NCBI GenBank assembly: GCA_029255845.1
Contig: JAJVLF010000016.1
Coordinates: 1-37,635, forward strand
DNA: 37,635 bases
From: Campylobacterota bacterium
GTDB lineage: Bacteria > Campylobacterota > Campylobacteria > Campylobacterales > JAJVLF01
Direction: 5' to 3'
Positions 21,264 to 31,627 of the stretch are shown one piece after another. Made by a program: the position numbers and the translations under genes. The notes under the pieces were generated by a model. That model saw nothing but the letters and a program-made list of their open reading frames with translations, did not search any database and was not told the origin of the DNA. Numbering within the stretch: position 1 is the stretch's first letter; each line of letters opens with the position of its first letter.

Positions 21264-22135
21264 TTAAAATCATTAGTGCTTTATTTGTTTTTATATCTTT
21301 TATTTATTCTGATAGCATAAAAAGGAATTATACTTTTATAGATGATGGCATTTATATTAATGATATATTGCCTAATGAAAAAAGAATTAAATTATTTGAT
21401 GTTAAAAATAATATATCAAGATTTAATATCAAGGCTTTTTCTTTAATGAAAAAATTAAAAGAAAATAATATTTCCATCCATAATATAAATAAAATTTCCA
21501 ATATTGTCTTTAATAGAAAGAATAATTTTGATGATACTATAATAAAAGACCTTTTAAAAAATAAATTTCTTAAAAAATACGAAGATATAGAAATAGAGAG
21601 CATTAATATAAGACCTCTAAAAAATATAAATATGGCGAATATGTTTGTTAGAGAAATTGTAATTGCACCTTATGCTTTAAATAGGAATAAAGGCTCTTTT
21701 AAGACTATATTTGATTTTGAAGATAAGCAAAAAACTATTTTTTATAATTTTAATATACTTGCTACTTTATCTGGAATAAAATTAACAAAAGATATTTCAA
21801 GAGAAGAGGTATTTAGTCCCTCCAATACAAAAAGCACAAGAGTTAATTTTTCTTCAACAACCAAACCATTAAATAAGCTACCACCATATACAGTAAGCTC
21901 AAAAAATTTGAGAAGAAATCATACTTTAACAGAATTTGACATTAAAAAAGAATATCTAGTTAGAAAAAATAGTCATTTAGAAGTGGAGCTTAGTCTTGAT
22001 GGAATAGAAATAACATCTTATTTTCAAGCTTTAGAAAATGGCTATATTAATCAAAATATTAAAATAAGAAATATAAGCTCTAAAAAAATAAGATTGGCTA
22101 AAGTGATAGGCAAATCTAAAGTTGCCCTAAGATGA
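21260..22135 (+). CDS. flgA: Flagellar basal body P-ring formation protein FlgA
   Basis: 291 aa; C-terminal SAF-like region (VRKNSHLEVELSLDGIEITSYFQALENGYINQNIKIRN); precedes ubiX-coaD. Confidence 0.8.
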   Translation: MIKIISALFVFISFIYSDSIKRNYTFIDDGIYINDILPNEKRIKLFDVKNNISRFNIKAFSLMKKLKENNISIHNINKISNIVFNRKNNFDDTIIKDLLKNKFLKKYEDIEIESINIRPLKNINMANMFVREIVIAPYALNRNKGSFKTIFDFEDKQKTIFYNFNILATLSGIKLTKDISREEVFSPSNTKSTRVNFSSTTKPLNKLPPYTVSSKNLRRNHTLTEFDIKKEYLVRKNSHLEVELSLDGIEITSYFQALENGYINQNIKIRNISSKKIRLAKVIGKSKVALR

Positions 22136-22653
22136 AGTTAATTATTGCAATTAGTGGTGCTAGTGGTGCTAGTTTGGCTCTTAAGTTTATTAAATATATT
22201 CCAAAAACAATCGAAAAACATATAGTTGTGAGCGATAGTGCAAAAGTTGTTTTAGAAAAAGAAGAAGGATTATTTCAATATGACAATGAAGATATATCCG
22301 CACCTATATCATCTGGTAGCTTTAGAGCTGATGCTATGATAATCCTTCCTTGTAGTATTAATACTTTATCTAAAATATCTGTGGGTATAGCTGATAATCT
22401 AATCACAAGGTCTGCCTCAGTGATGATTAAAGAAAAAAAGAAGTTAATATTAGGAGTGAGAGAAATGCCATTATCTAGTATCATCTTAGAAAATATGTTA
22501 AAATTATCGCAAAATAATTGCATTATAGCTCCTCCTATTATTGGATATTATTCTAATCCAAAAACTATTGATGATTTAGAAAAGTTCTTAATAGGGAAGT
22601 ATTTTGATATGATAGGAATTGATCATAATTTATTTAAAAGATGGGGAACATAA
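22132..22653 (+). CDS. ubiX: Flavin prenyltransferase UbiX
   Basis: IAISGASGASLALKF, PCSINTLSKISVGIADNLITRSASVMIKE, VREMPLS. Confidence 0.95.
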   Translation: MKLIIAISGASGASLALKFIKYIPKTIEKHIVVSDSAKVVLEKEEGLFQYDNEDISAPISSGSFRADAMIILPCSINTLSKISVGIADNLITRSASVMIKEKKKLILGVREMPLSSIILENMLKLSQNNCIIAPPIIGYYSNPKTIDDLEKFLIGKYFDMIGIDHNLFKRWGT

Positions 22654-22654
22654 A

Positions 22655-23119
22655 ATGAAAAAAGCAATATATCCAGGAAGCTTTGACCCTTTTACTTTAG
22701 GTCATTTTGATATTCTAAAAAGGTCATTAAAAATTTTTGATGAAATTACAATTTTAGTAAGCAAAAATAATGGTTATTTAGGGTATAATAAAAAATTAGA
22801 AGTAATAGAGAGATATATTAAAGGTATGCCTGTAAAGGTTCAGAAACTAGATAAAATGCTTGTTCAGATACTGCAAGATGATGGATATACCGCTTCGATT
22901 AGAGGAATAAGATCAATTAATGATTTTGATTATGAAAAAAGTATGTTTGCTGCTAATGTTAGCTTAGATGATGATTTTGAAAGTGTTTTTTTTATGTCAA
23001 AACCACAATTATCTCATATAAGCTCAAGCATAGTTAAAGAGATTATTGAATTTGATGGAGATATTTCAGCTTTTGTCGGTAAAGAAGCTAAAGAATTAAT
23101 TTTAAAAAGTAGGAATTAG
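22655..23119 (+). CDS. coaD: Phosphopantetheine adenylyltransferase
   Basis: MKKAIYPGSFDPFTLGHFDILKRS, SIRGIRSINDFDYE; start set at ATG 22655 rather than the over-extended 22619. Confidence 0.96.
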   Translation: MKKAIYPGSFDPFTLGHFDILKRSLKIFDEITILVSKNNGYLGYNKKLEVIERYIKGMPVKVQKLDKMLVQILQDDGYTASIRGIRSINDFDYEKSMFAANVSLDDDFESVFFMSKPQLSHISSSIVKEIIEFDGDISAFVGKEAKELILKSRN

Positions 23120-25546
23120 ATGTTTATAAAATTTTTAGGAGCCCATGGAGGCAAAGATCAAGGCCAAAACAATACTTGTATTCAAGTTCAAGAAAATACA
23201 TTAATTGATGCTGGCAATATACTTAACTCTCTAGGTTTTGATAGAGCATTAAATATAGATAGAATATTTCTTACTCACTCTCATATGGATCATATATCTG
23301 ATGTGCCATTTTTAATAGATGCTGTATTTACTAAAAGAAAAAAACCAATTGAAATATGGGGACTAAAAGAAACAATAGATGCTCTTAAAGATAGCATTTT
23401 TAATTGGAAAGTTTGGCCTGATTTTTCAAGCATACCATTAGTAGGGCAAGAAAATTCTGCCGTTACTTTTCATACATTAGATTATGGAGATACTATAGAA
23501 CTAGAAGAAGTTAATTTAACTAGCATAAAAGCAAATCATACAGTCCCTTGTAGTGGATATATAATAACACATAGAATGACAGGAGATGCTATTTTATTAT
23601 CAGGAGATACCTATAAGAATAATCTTTTATGGGATACGATAAACAATAATAAAAATATAAAAACTGCCATAGTAGATGTGTCTTTCCCATCGTATTGTTA
23701 TCAGCTAGGAATAGATAGCGGGCATTTTACTGCTAAAGCTTTTGAAGAAGATGTTTTAGAGCATTTAACAAGAAAAGATATTAATTTATGTATTTATCAT
23801 ACAAAACCTTCTCATTATGATGCCCTTATTGATGATTTAAATAATCTAAATATAGAACAAAAAGTAAATATTTTACATGATTCTTCAACTGTATATTTTA
23901 ATGGAAATATATCTCATAGTCTTAAAGAAAAAAGTTGTGAAACATCCTTAACAGAGCTTACTGAAAAACTTCACACTCTAAATGAAATAGGAATGTCTTT
24001 AAGTAAAAGAGGTAATATTAATGAATTAATAGAGAATATTGTAATTAAAACAAATTCTTTTATTGATGTAGATGGACTATCTTTATATTTTACTTCTGAA
24101 TGTGGAAAATATATTGAATTTCAGGTAATACAAACAAAGTCATTAAATATAAATATGAGAAATACTCAAAAAAATGTCAAGTGGAATAAAATACCTCTTT
24201 TAAATGTAGATGGAACTAGAAATCAAGATATGGCTGTTTGTGTAGCAGCTAATGAAAATAAAATCATCAATATTGATGATATTTATAATTGTGAAGATTA
24301 TAGCTTTATGGGTGCTAAAGAGATGGATAAAAAGAATAATTATCAATCTAAATCTATGATGATAATACCTATGGTGGGAAATAGTGGAAAAATTATAGGA
24401 GTTTTGCAATTAATCAATAGATTAGATAGCCATGGTGAAATTATTGGCTTTGATGCGGAAGATCAGCTTTTAGTGTCTTCTCTAGCTTCCCAAACTTCTA
24501 TAGTCTTAAGTAATAAAATGCTAATAGAAAAACTAGAAACTCTTTTTGATTCTTTTATACAAATAATAGGGAATGCAGTTGATGAGACAAGTGAATACAC
24601 AGGAGGACATGTAAGAAAAGTTTCTGGATTGGCCCTTATTTTAGCAAAATATATAGATGCAGATAAAAATGGCTTTTATAAAGATGTAAGTTTAACAGAA
24701 GATGAATTTAAAGAAATAGAAATAGCATCATGGATTCACGATATAGGAAAGATAACAGTCCCAGAGCATAAGCTCGATAAAGCAACAAAATTAGAAACTA
24801 CTTTTGATAGGATTGAATATGTTAAAGCAAAATTTGAAATAAGAAAAAGAGATTTAAAAATTAAATTACTAGAATATCAACTTAGAAACTCTGAGTTTAA
24901 AGAAAATAAACTTGATAAAATAATAGAGCATGAAGAAAAAACAAAAAAAGAAATTGATGAATTAGAAAAAAATATAAATTTTTTAGAAGTTAATAATGTA
25001 GGAAAAGAATTTATGCCTTTAAGTGTTATCCAAAATGTTATAGAAATGTCTCTGGAAAACTTAGATATCAATGGAAAACAAGAAAAACTCATCAATGCTG
25101 ATGAAGTAATGAATTTATCTATACAAGCAGGAACTCTTACTTTTAGAGAAAAAGAAATTGTTAAAAAACATGCTTTCGTAGGACGAGAATTATTGCAAAA
25201 ATTATCATTTCCTGATAACCTTAAAGATGCTGTTGATATTGCCTGTAATCATCATGAGTGCTTAAATGGGAAAGGATACCCTAGAGGTCTTACGGCAGAG
25301 CATTTAACTATAAAAGATAGAATTATGATTTTATCTGATATTTTTGAAGCATTAACATCAGCTGATAGACCTTATAAAGATGCTAAAGATTTAGCTGAAA
25401 CATTTAAAATATTAGGATTTATGGTTAAAGATGGTAATTTAGATGGTGATATGATTAAGTTTTTTGTAAAAAGTGGAGCTTGTAAAGAATTTTCTGATAC
25501 TTATTTAATGAGTTCTCAAATTACTGATTTTACATTAGATTTCTAA
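23120..25546 (+). CDS. Three-domain protein: metallo-beta-lactamase fold (cyclic-nucleotide PDE-like), GAF, HD-GYP
   Basis: LTHSHMDHISD metal motif and SGDTYKNN; central GAF-like region ending in IGVLQLINR; HDIGKITVPEH and HHECLNGKGYP HD-GYP motifs. Confidence 0.9.
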   Translation: MFIKFLGAHGGKDQGQNNTCIQVQENTLIDAGNILNSLGFDRALNIDRIFLTHSHMDHISDVPFLIDAVFTKRKKPIEIWGLKETIDALKDSIFNWKVWPDFSSIPLVGQENSAVTFHTLDYGDTIELEEVNLTSIKANHTVPCSGYIITHRMTGDAILLSGDTYKNNLLWDTINNNKNIKTAIVDVSFPSYCYQLGIDSGHFTAKAFEEDVLEHLTRKDINLCIYHTKPSHYDALIDDLNNLNIEQKVNILHDSSTVYFNGNISHSLKEKSCETSLTELTEKLHTLNEIGMSLSKRGNINELIENIVIKTNSFIDVDGLSLYFTSECGKYIEFQVIQTKSLNINMRNTQKNVKWNKIPLLNVDGTRNQDMAVCVAANENKIINIDDIYNCEDYSFMGAKEMDKKNNYQSKSMMIIPMVGNSGKIIGVLQLINRLDSHGEIIGFDAEDQLLVSSLASQTSIVLSNKMLIEKLETLFDSFIQIIGNAVDETSEYTGGHVRKVSGLALILAKYIDADKNGFYKDVSLTEDEFKEIEIASWIHDIGKITVPEHKLDKATKLETTFDRIEYVKAKFEIRKRDLKIKLLEYQLRNSEFKENKLDKIIEHEEKTKKEIDELEKNINFLEVNNVGKEFMPLSVIQNVIEMSLENLDINGKQEKLINADEVMNLSIQAGTLTFREKEIVKKHAFVGRELLQKLSFPDNLKDAVDIACNHHECLNGKGYPRGLTAEHLTIKDRIMILSDIFEALTSADRPYKDAKDLAETFKILGFMVKDGNLDGDMIKFFVKSGACKEFSDTYLMSSQITDFTLDF

Positions 25547-25553
25547 GCATTGA

Positions 25554-26354
25554 ATGAATTTTTCTTTAATAGAGAAATACCTCATAAGTTTTCTGCAAGA
25601 AGAAACATATAAAATAAATTTTAATGGTGGTATATTAGGACTTAGTGGAGGAATTGATTCTTCTTTGGTCGCAGTTTTAGCTAAAAAAGCATTTGGAGAT
25701 AATTTTCTTGCTGTAATGATGCCATCATCTTATTCAAGCGATGAGCATATAAAAGATGCAAAAGAATTATGCAAACAATTTAATATAAATTACACAATCA
25801 AACCAATAGATAATCTTTTAAATGCCTATAAAAATGAAATGGAAAATGACAAGCTAAGAATTGCCAATTTTTCAGCAAGAGCAAGAATGATTATTCTTTA
25901 TGATTTATCCCAAAAACATAAAAAACTAGTCCTAGGCACAAGCAACAAAAGCGAATTGCTCCTAGGATACAGCACAATTTTTGGAGATATAGCAAGTGCT
26001 ATAAACCCCATAGGAGATTTATACAAAACCGAAGTATTTGAGTTTTCAAGACATTTAAATATAAATAAAAATATAATAAATAAACCCCCATCAGCAGATT
26101 TATGGGAAAACCAAAGCGATGAAGAAGATTTAGGCTTTTCTTATAAAGAGATAGATATTTTCTTAAAAGCTATGATAGAAGAAGAGTTAAATGATAATGA
26201 GCTTATAAAAAAAGGATTCGATAAAAATATAATAAACTCCCTATCTTCAAGAGTTTACACCAATCAATTCAAAAGAGCTTTGCCACTTATCGCCAAAATA
26301 AGAGAAAAAACAATAGGAATTGATTTTTTAATGGCTAGAGATATTAAGAGATAG
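25554..26354 (+). CDS. nadE: NAD+ synthetase
   Basis: LGLSGGIDSSLVA, GTSNKSELLLGYSTIFGD, PPSADLWENQSDEEDLGFSY. Confidence 0.97.
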   Translation: MNFSLIEKYLISFLQEETYKINFNGGILGLSGGIDSSLVAVLAKKAFGDNFLAVMMPSSYSSDEHIKDAKELCKQFNINYTIKPIDNLLNAYKNEMENDKLRIANFSARARMIILYDLSQKHKKLVLGTSNKSELLLGYSTIFGDIASAINPIGDLYKTEVFEFSRHLNINKNIINKPPSADLWENQSDEEDLGFSYKEIDIFLKAMIEEELNDNELIKKGFDKNIINSLSSRVYTNQFKRALPLIAKIREKTIGIDFLMARDIKR

Positions 26355-26380
26355 TAGACTTCTTTCAAAACCTATCAATG

Positions 26381-26836
26381 CTATATGTTTAAAAAACTCA
26401 TAGGCACAAGAACTGAGTTCCTTTCTTTATAATAAGGATGAGGGATAACTAGATTTTTCGTTTTTATTTTTTGATTATTAAATTCTATAATATCTATATC
26501 TATAGTCCTTGGTGCATTTTTAAAGCTTCTTTTTCTTCCTAATCTTTTTTCAATCCTTAAAACTAAAGAAAGTAGATATTTAGCTTGTAAGTTTGTGCTT
26601 ATAAGTAATACTCCATTATGAAAATCTTTTTGTTTTATGTATCCAAAGGCAGGATTTATCATTATAGGGGATGTTTTATGGACTTTGATATTTGGATTAT
26701 TTTTAATATAGACTAAAAACTTTTTAAAGAATATCATAGTTCGCCCTATGTTTCCACCTATGCCTAGTATTGCTTTATTTTTTAAGTATTTAGTTTTATA
26801 ACTTTTTGGAAATAGATTATCAAATACTAGCTTCAT
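26381..26836 (-). CDS. folK: 2-amino-4-hydroxy-6-hydroxymethyldihydropteridine pyrophosphokinase
   Basis: GIGGNIGRT, FHNGVLLI, APRTIDIDIIEF, IPHPYYKERNSVLVP. Confidence 0.93.
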   Translation of the reverse strand: MKLVFDNLFPKSYKTKYLKNKAILGIGGNIGRTMIFFKKFLVYIKNNPNIKVHKTSPIMINPAFGYIKQKDFHNGVLLISTNLQAKYLLSLVLRIEKRLGRKRSFKNAPRTIDIDIIEFNNQKIKTKNLVIPHPYYKERNSVLVPMSFLNI

Positions 26837-27897
26837 TTTTTCTTATTTTGAGAATATACAAAACTTAAAACTTTAGCTAGCGGTTCCCATAATTCTTGAG
26901 GTATATTTTCTCCTATTTTGGTTAATTTATACAATGACCTTGCTAGTGGCTTGTCTTCCACTATTGGGACATTATGCTCTTTTGCTATTTCTTTAATTCT
27001 TTGGGCTAATAAATCTATTCCTTTCATTATTACTTTTGGTTGCTCATCTATGTTTATTTTGTATTTTACTGCCACAGCATAATGAGTTGGGTTTGTTATC
27101 ACTACATCACTTTCTTCTATATCTTTTAAGCTTCCATTTCTTAATATTTCTTGACCTCTTTGTCTTACTTTGTTTTTGATGGTAGGATCAACTGTTTGAT
27201 CTTTCATTTCTCTTGTGATTTCTTCATAGGTCATTTTATTATCATTAGCAAATTTATATTTAGTTATGGCAAAATCTACTATCGCAAAAACTAAAAGAAT
27301 AATCAATATAGCTATGATTAAAATTAAACTCTTATCTCTAAGCCATATTAATTGGTCAAAATAATGAAACATATTGACCTCAGGAAGCTCTTCTAAAAAC
27401 ATCATAATCAAAATAAAAGCAACAATTAAAACAATAAAACTTTTAGAAACCATAGTAGTTCCCATTACCACTGTATGCATAGAGAATATTCTTTTTAATC
27501 CAGCAATTGGGTTTATCTTACTAAACTTTGGTTTAATAGGCTCTACTGAAAATAAAAATCCAAATTGAGAAACTGAGCCTAATACACCAGCAACCATAAC
27601 AACCCCAGAAATAGGTAATATAATAAGTGCAAAACTTTTCATTAAAACTATCATAATAATAAATACTTCGTTCATAGTAAGCTCAGTGCCATACATACCT
27701 ACAAAATAATAATTTAAATCTTTAATATAGTCTAATATATATTCAAAAAATAAATAAACAGAAAGCATAGAGATAAATAATGAGATAAAGCCTGAAACAT
27801 CTTTAGAGTTAGGAACATTGCCTTTTTTTCGTAAATCGCTTAGTTTTTTCTCCGTGGCATCGAAGGTTTTTTCTGCACCATTTTGATCTTCAGCCAT
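26833..27897 (-). CDS. flhB: Flagellar biosynthesis protein FlhB
   Basis: 354 aa; 4 TM helices, VVITNPTHYAVAVKY (NPTH autocleavage site), C-terminal ENIPQELWEPLAKVLSFVY. Confidence 0.97.
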   Translation of the reverse strand: MAEDQNGAEKTFDATEKKLSDLRKKGNVPNSKDVSGFISLFISMLSVYLFFEYILDYIKDLNYYFVGMYGTELTMNEVFIIMIVLMKSFALIILPISGVVMVAGVLGSVSQFGFLFSVEPIKPKFSKINPIAGLKRIFSMHTVVMGTTMVSKSFIVLIVAFILIMMFLEELPEVNMFHYFDQLIWLRDKSLILIIAILIILLVFAIVDFAITKYKFANDNKMTYEEITREMKDQTVDPTIKNKVRQRGQEILRNGSLKDIEESDVVITNPTHYAVAVKYKINIDEQPKVIMKGIDLLAQRIKEIAKEHNVPIVEDKPLARSLYKLTKIGENIPQELWEPLAKVLSFVYSQNKKK

Positions 27898-27900
27898 AGA

Positions 27901-28575
27901 TTATTTGCATACTTGATTATGCTCCATCGTGAAATTTAAATCTTTGGAAATTGTGTATATTGTAAGCCTTATATGTTTATATGAATTTAGCTTCACATCT
28001 TTTAATTTGACAATTTGTTTATGTAGCGGTTTTATTTTATTTACTAAATTTATGGGCAATCTATCGGTTTTTTTGTAGAAAGTAAATTCAACTAAACATT
28101 CTTTGTAGTCAAATTTACCCGTATTTTGTAAATCTACATTAACAACCATATTATCAGAGTAGTCAAACCTTTGTATTTCAAGATTGTCAAGTTTGCTAGA
28201 CCTTGCTACAGAATCTATTGCATCTTTAGTTAAGCCCCCACCAGTTATCGCCACTATAAGTCCTGTAAATATAAAAATATATTGAACAGTTTTATATTTT
28301 CTTACAAGATAGGCAATCATAAAAAAAAATAATACCAAAATACCAACAAATGCATAACCTAAAATATCAGCTATAATATATGTTTCCCATAAATGATTAA
28401 TATGATAAGCTTTATCATAAGCCCCATCAATTCTATTTTCTATTTCAGGAACATCTATTCTATCTAATATATATTGCTCATCTATAGCTTTTAATTTTTT
28501 TAGAGCTAACTCTAGGGCTGTTGGTGGCTCTACTTTCTTTGCATGCCTACCAAAAAACTTTACGTTATCTGCCAT
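27901..28575 (-). CDS. DUF2393-like membrane protein
   Basis: 224 aa, two TM helices followed by a beta-rich domain (VVNVDLQNTGKFDYKECLVEFTFYK); assigned from recall of Campylobacterota proteins. Confidence 0.5.
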   Translation of the reverse strand: MADNVKFFGRHAKKVEPPTALELALKKLKAIDEQYILDRIDVPEIENRIDGAYDKAYHINHLWETYIIADILGYAFVGILVLFFFMIAYLVRKYKTVQYIFIFTGLIVAITGGGLTKDAIDSVARSSKLDNLEIQRFDYSDNMVVNVDLQNTGKFDYKECLVEFTFYKKTDRLPINLVNKIKPLHKQIVKLKDVKLNSYKHIRLTIYTISKDLNFTMEHNQVCK

Positions 28576-29227
28576 TTTTCTCTTCTATCCCACTTTTAGA
28601 AAATCTTTTTTTAAGCTCACCTTTAACTCTATCAAGAGATACATCTTTGGATTGCATAGCAACCATAATATGATATATCAAATCACTAGCTTCATATATA
28701 ATCTCTTTTTCATCATTATCTTTAATCGCACAAATAAACTCTCCACATTCTTCGGAAACTTTTTTTAAAATATGATTATCACCTTTATCAAATAAAAGTT
28801 TTGTATAAGATGTATCCCCTGATGAATGCTTCCTGTCTTTGATTATATTATCTAATTCATCTAAAACATCATAAGGACTTTTTTTATTAGTAGAAGTTTT
28901 TAATTCTTTGTTTTCTAAAATATCATTAAAAAAGCAACTAATCTCACCTGTATGACAAGCATTACCTTTTTGATGAACTATACCTACAATAGCATCTTTA
29001 TCGCAATCAAGATATAATTTTTGAATTTGCTGAGTGTGATTACTGCTCTCACCTTTTTTCCATATTCTTTTTTTACTTCGTGAGTAATAATGCATATATC
29101 CAGTATCAATGGAGAGCTTTAATGCCTCTTCATTCATATAAGCACACATTAAAATTTGTTTGGTTGTAAAATCCTGAGTGATTGCTGGAATAAGAGGGTT
29201 CTTATTCCAATCAATAGTTTCTATCAT
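28565..29227 (-). CDS. hisIE: Bifunctional phosphoribosyl-AMP cyclohydrolase / phosphoribosyl-ATP pyrophosphatase
   Basis: HisI motifs ILMCAYMNEEAL, YYSRSKKRIWKKGESSNH; HisE motif KVSEECGEFICAIKDND...EASDLIYHIMVAM. Confidence 0.97.
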   Translation of the reverse strand: MIETIDWNKNPLIPAITQDFTTKQILMCAYMNEEALKLSIDTGYMHYYSRSKKRIWKKGESSNHTQQIQKLYLDCDKDAIVGIVHQKGNACHTGEISCFFNDILENKELKTSTNKKSPYDVLDELDNIIKDRKHSSGDTSYTKLLFDKGDNHILKKVSEECGEFICAIKDNDEKEIIYEASDLIYHIMVAMQSKDVSLDRVKGELKKRFSKSGIEEKNGR

Positions 29228-29230
29228 AGT

Positions 29231-30334
29231 TTATTTTGCTATTGCAGTATCTCGTCTGGCATTTTTAGTATCTACCCATATATTAGGCACTGCTCCACCA
29301 GGTGTTAAAAATATCTTAGCATCTCTATTTACTTTTAATGCTTCATTAAATTTACCTTGCATTTCTATAGTTTTTAATGAAAGAATATTTCTCGATAAAC
29401 TTTTATCAATTAATTTATTAGCTTTTGCTTGAGCATCAGCCTTTATAGTAATAGCACTTGCGATACCTTGAGCATTAATCTTTTTAGCTTCAGCATCCCC
29501 TTGAGCTAATGCTGCTTTTTTTTCTGCTTCTTGTTTTGCTCTTTCTACTTCATATTTTACTCTTTGAGCTTCTTGTTTTGCTATTTGCACTCTTTCTATT
29601 TGTTCTTTTATTTTTTCAGGTAAAACTATTTCTCTTAATTGCACAGAAGATATTGTTACGGGTCTATTAGCTGAAGATTCTATTTTTTCTCTAACTTTAT
29701 CTTCTATTAAATGAGCAATCTCATTTCTTCTTTGAGGAAGTTCTTCTGCGGTCTGTGAGCCCACAACAGTTCTAACAATATCTCTAACAACAGGATTAAC
29801 AATCTTATCTTCCCAGCTAAGACCCCAAGTAGCAATAGTTTGAGGAGCAGAAGCAGGAACTAGCTGATACTGAACCGTAAGCTCAATAGAAACAGGCAAA
29901 CCTCTTTTATCCAAAACAGATATAGCAGGATTAACTCTAATACTCTCTTCTCTTCTATCGCTTAAAGCATTACTTAAGCTCTTATAATTAATAAGCCTAA
30001 CTTTAGTATCAACAACAATAACCTTTTGAACAAAAGGCATATAAAAATGAAATCCAGGTTCTAAAGGAATAGGGTCAAATTTACCAGTAGTAACTTTAAT
30101 CCCAACTTCACCTGCATTAATAACCACAAAAGGCTTAGCGACAATAAGTGCTATAATAAGACCAATAATAATTAAAGCCATATTAAAGCCCTTGCCTTGG
30201 GGCATTTTGAAATCAAACTCTACATTAGGGTTGTTATTTCTATTTCCTCCATTATTTTTATTTGAATTACCACTACTTTTCTTTGGATTATCTTCACTTT
30301 TTTTATTGAAATAATCTTTTATATCATCTGACAT
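29231..30334 (-). CDS. SPFH/prohibitin-family membrane protein
   Basis: 367 aa; N-terminal low-complexity, one TM, NAGEVGIKVTTGKF...LEPGFHFYMPF, coiled-coil AKQEAQRVKYEVERAKQEAEKKAALAQGDAEAKKI. Confidence 0.93.
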   Translation of the reverse strand: MSDDIKDYFNKKSEDNPKKSSGNSNKNNGGNRNNNPNVEFDFKMPQGKGFNMALIIIGLIIALIVAKPFVVINAGEVGIKVTTGKFDPIPLEPGFHFYMPFVQKVIVVDTKVRLINYKSLSNALSDRREESIRVNPAISVLDKRGLPVSIELTVQYQLVPASAPQTIATWGLSWEDKIVNPVVRDIVRTVVGSQTAEELPQRRNEIAHLIEDKVREKIESSANRPVTISSVQLREIVLPEKIKEQIERVQIAKQEAQRVKYEVERAKQEAEKKAALAQGDAEAKKINAQGIASAITIKADAQAKANKLIDKSLSRNILSLKTIEMQGKFNEALKVNRDAKIFLTPGGAVPNIWVDTKNARRDTAIAK

Positions 30335-30357
30335 TTTTTTCCTTTTTTAAATAAATT

Positions 30358-31272
30358 TTACACATAAGTTAAATATTTTTTATATTTCTCATCTCTACCA
30401 TAAACAATATCAAAATATTTCTCTTGAATTGTTTTAGTAATATCTCCTCTACCACCATTACCAATAGTTCTATTATCTATTTCTCTAATAGGGGTTACTT
30501 CAGCGGCCGTTCCTGTAAAAAATGACTCATCAGCCACATAAACCTCATCTCTAGTAATTCTTCTTCTCTCAAGAGGAATATCAAGTTCTTGACAAATCTC
30601 AATAATAGTCTTTTGAGTAATGCTACCAAGAGAGTTTTCATTAGGAGGAGTAATCACAATCCCATCTTTAACCATAAAAAAGCACTCCCCACTGCCCTCA
30701 GCCACAAAGCCCTCACCATCAAGCATAAGCCCTTCTTCGTATCCAGCCTCTAATGCCTCATATTTAGACATTTGAGAATTGACATAATTACCCACAATCT
30801 TAGCCTTACCAAAAGTAGATTTAATAGAATTACGAGCAAATGAAGATATTTTAACACGGATACCTTTTTCCATCCCTTCATCTCCAAGGTAAGAACCCCA
30901 ACCCCAAACAGCAATAGCCGTTCTAACAGGAGCCTTTCTAAAGTCAATCCCCATCACACCAGAACCTAAATATATAAGAGGTCTAATATATGTATTTTCA
31001 GTTAAGTTATTTTTTTGTAAAATAGAAACTTGAGCTTTTATCACTTCATCATAAGTAAAATTAGGTTTGATAGCAACCATCTTAGCAGACTCAAACAATC
31101 TTTTAGTATGATCTTCAAGCCTATATATAGCCAAACCATCTTTAGTCTTATAAGCTCTAGTCCCCTCAAAAGCACCATTTCCATAATGAAGAGTATGAGT
31201 TAAAATATGCACATTAGCATCATCCCATTTTACAAACTCCCCATCCATCCAAATATAATCTGTCTTATTCAA
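30358..31272 (-). CDS. ilvE: Branched-chain amino acid aminotransferase
   Basis: 304 aa; HTLHYGNGAFEGTRAY, EGLMLDGEGFVAEGSGECFFMVKDG, FFTGTAAEVTPIREID. Confidence 0.97.
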   Translation of the reverse strand: MNKTDYIWMDGEFVKWDDANVHILTHTLHYGNGAFEGTRAYKTKDGLAIYRLEDHTKRLFESAKMVAIKPNFTYDEVIKAQVSILQKNNLTENTYIRPLIYLGSGVMGIDFRKAPVRTAIAVWGWGSYLGDEGMEKGIRVKISSFARNSIKSTFGKAKIVGNYVNSQMSKYEALEAGYEEGLMLDGEGFVAEGSGECFFMVKDGIVITPPNENSLGSITQKTIIEICQELDIPLERRRITRDEVYVADESFFTGTAAEVTPIREIDNRTIGNGGRGDITKTIQEKYFDIVYGRDEKYKKYLTYV

Positions 31273-31357
31273 AACAAGCCTTTATATAATTTCCCTGTAT
31301 TTTAGCAATACTACATTAAGGGGACCTCTAAAAATGCAAAAAATATTATATTATATT

Positions 31358-31576
31358 TTACTGTCGAGATTTCTTCTTTTCTTCATATTCTTTCTTCTTT
31401 TCTAGCATTTTATTAAACCCAGTAAATTTTTGCCCTGAACCCATAGATTTTAAAACCCCAGCATCTGGATTTTTAGCACCCTCTATAACCATATAAGCTA
31501 CAACTATAATTACAAAAGATATAGCACTTAGGATGACTACTAATGTTAAGATGGTAGATTTTATATTATTTGCCAT
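31358..31576 (-). CDS. Small single-TM protein of unknown function (72 aa)
   Basis: One hydrophobic helix plus charged K/E-rich tail. Confidence 0.6.
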   Translation of the reverse strand: MANNIKSTILTLVVILSAISFVIIVVAYMVIEGAKNPDAGVLKSMGSGQKFTGFNKMLEKKKEYEEKKKSRQ

Positions 31577-31627
31577 TGTTATTTATCCTTTTTGTAAGCA
31601 AATCAATGTTGCTCTCATCAAATAATA

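Noticed and set aside
26352-26384. Bidirectional terminator between convergent nadE and folK
   Set aside because: Gap of only about 26 nt shows no convincing hairpin.
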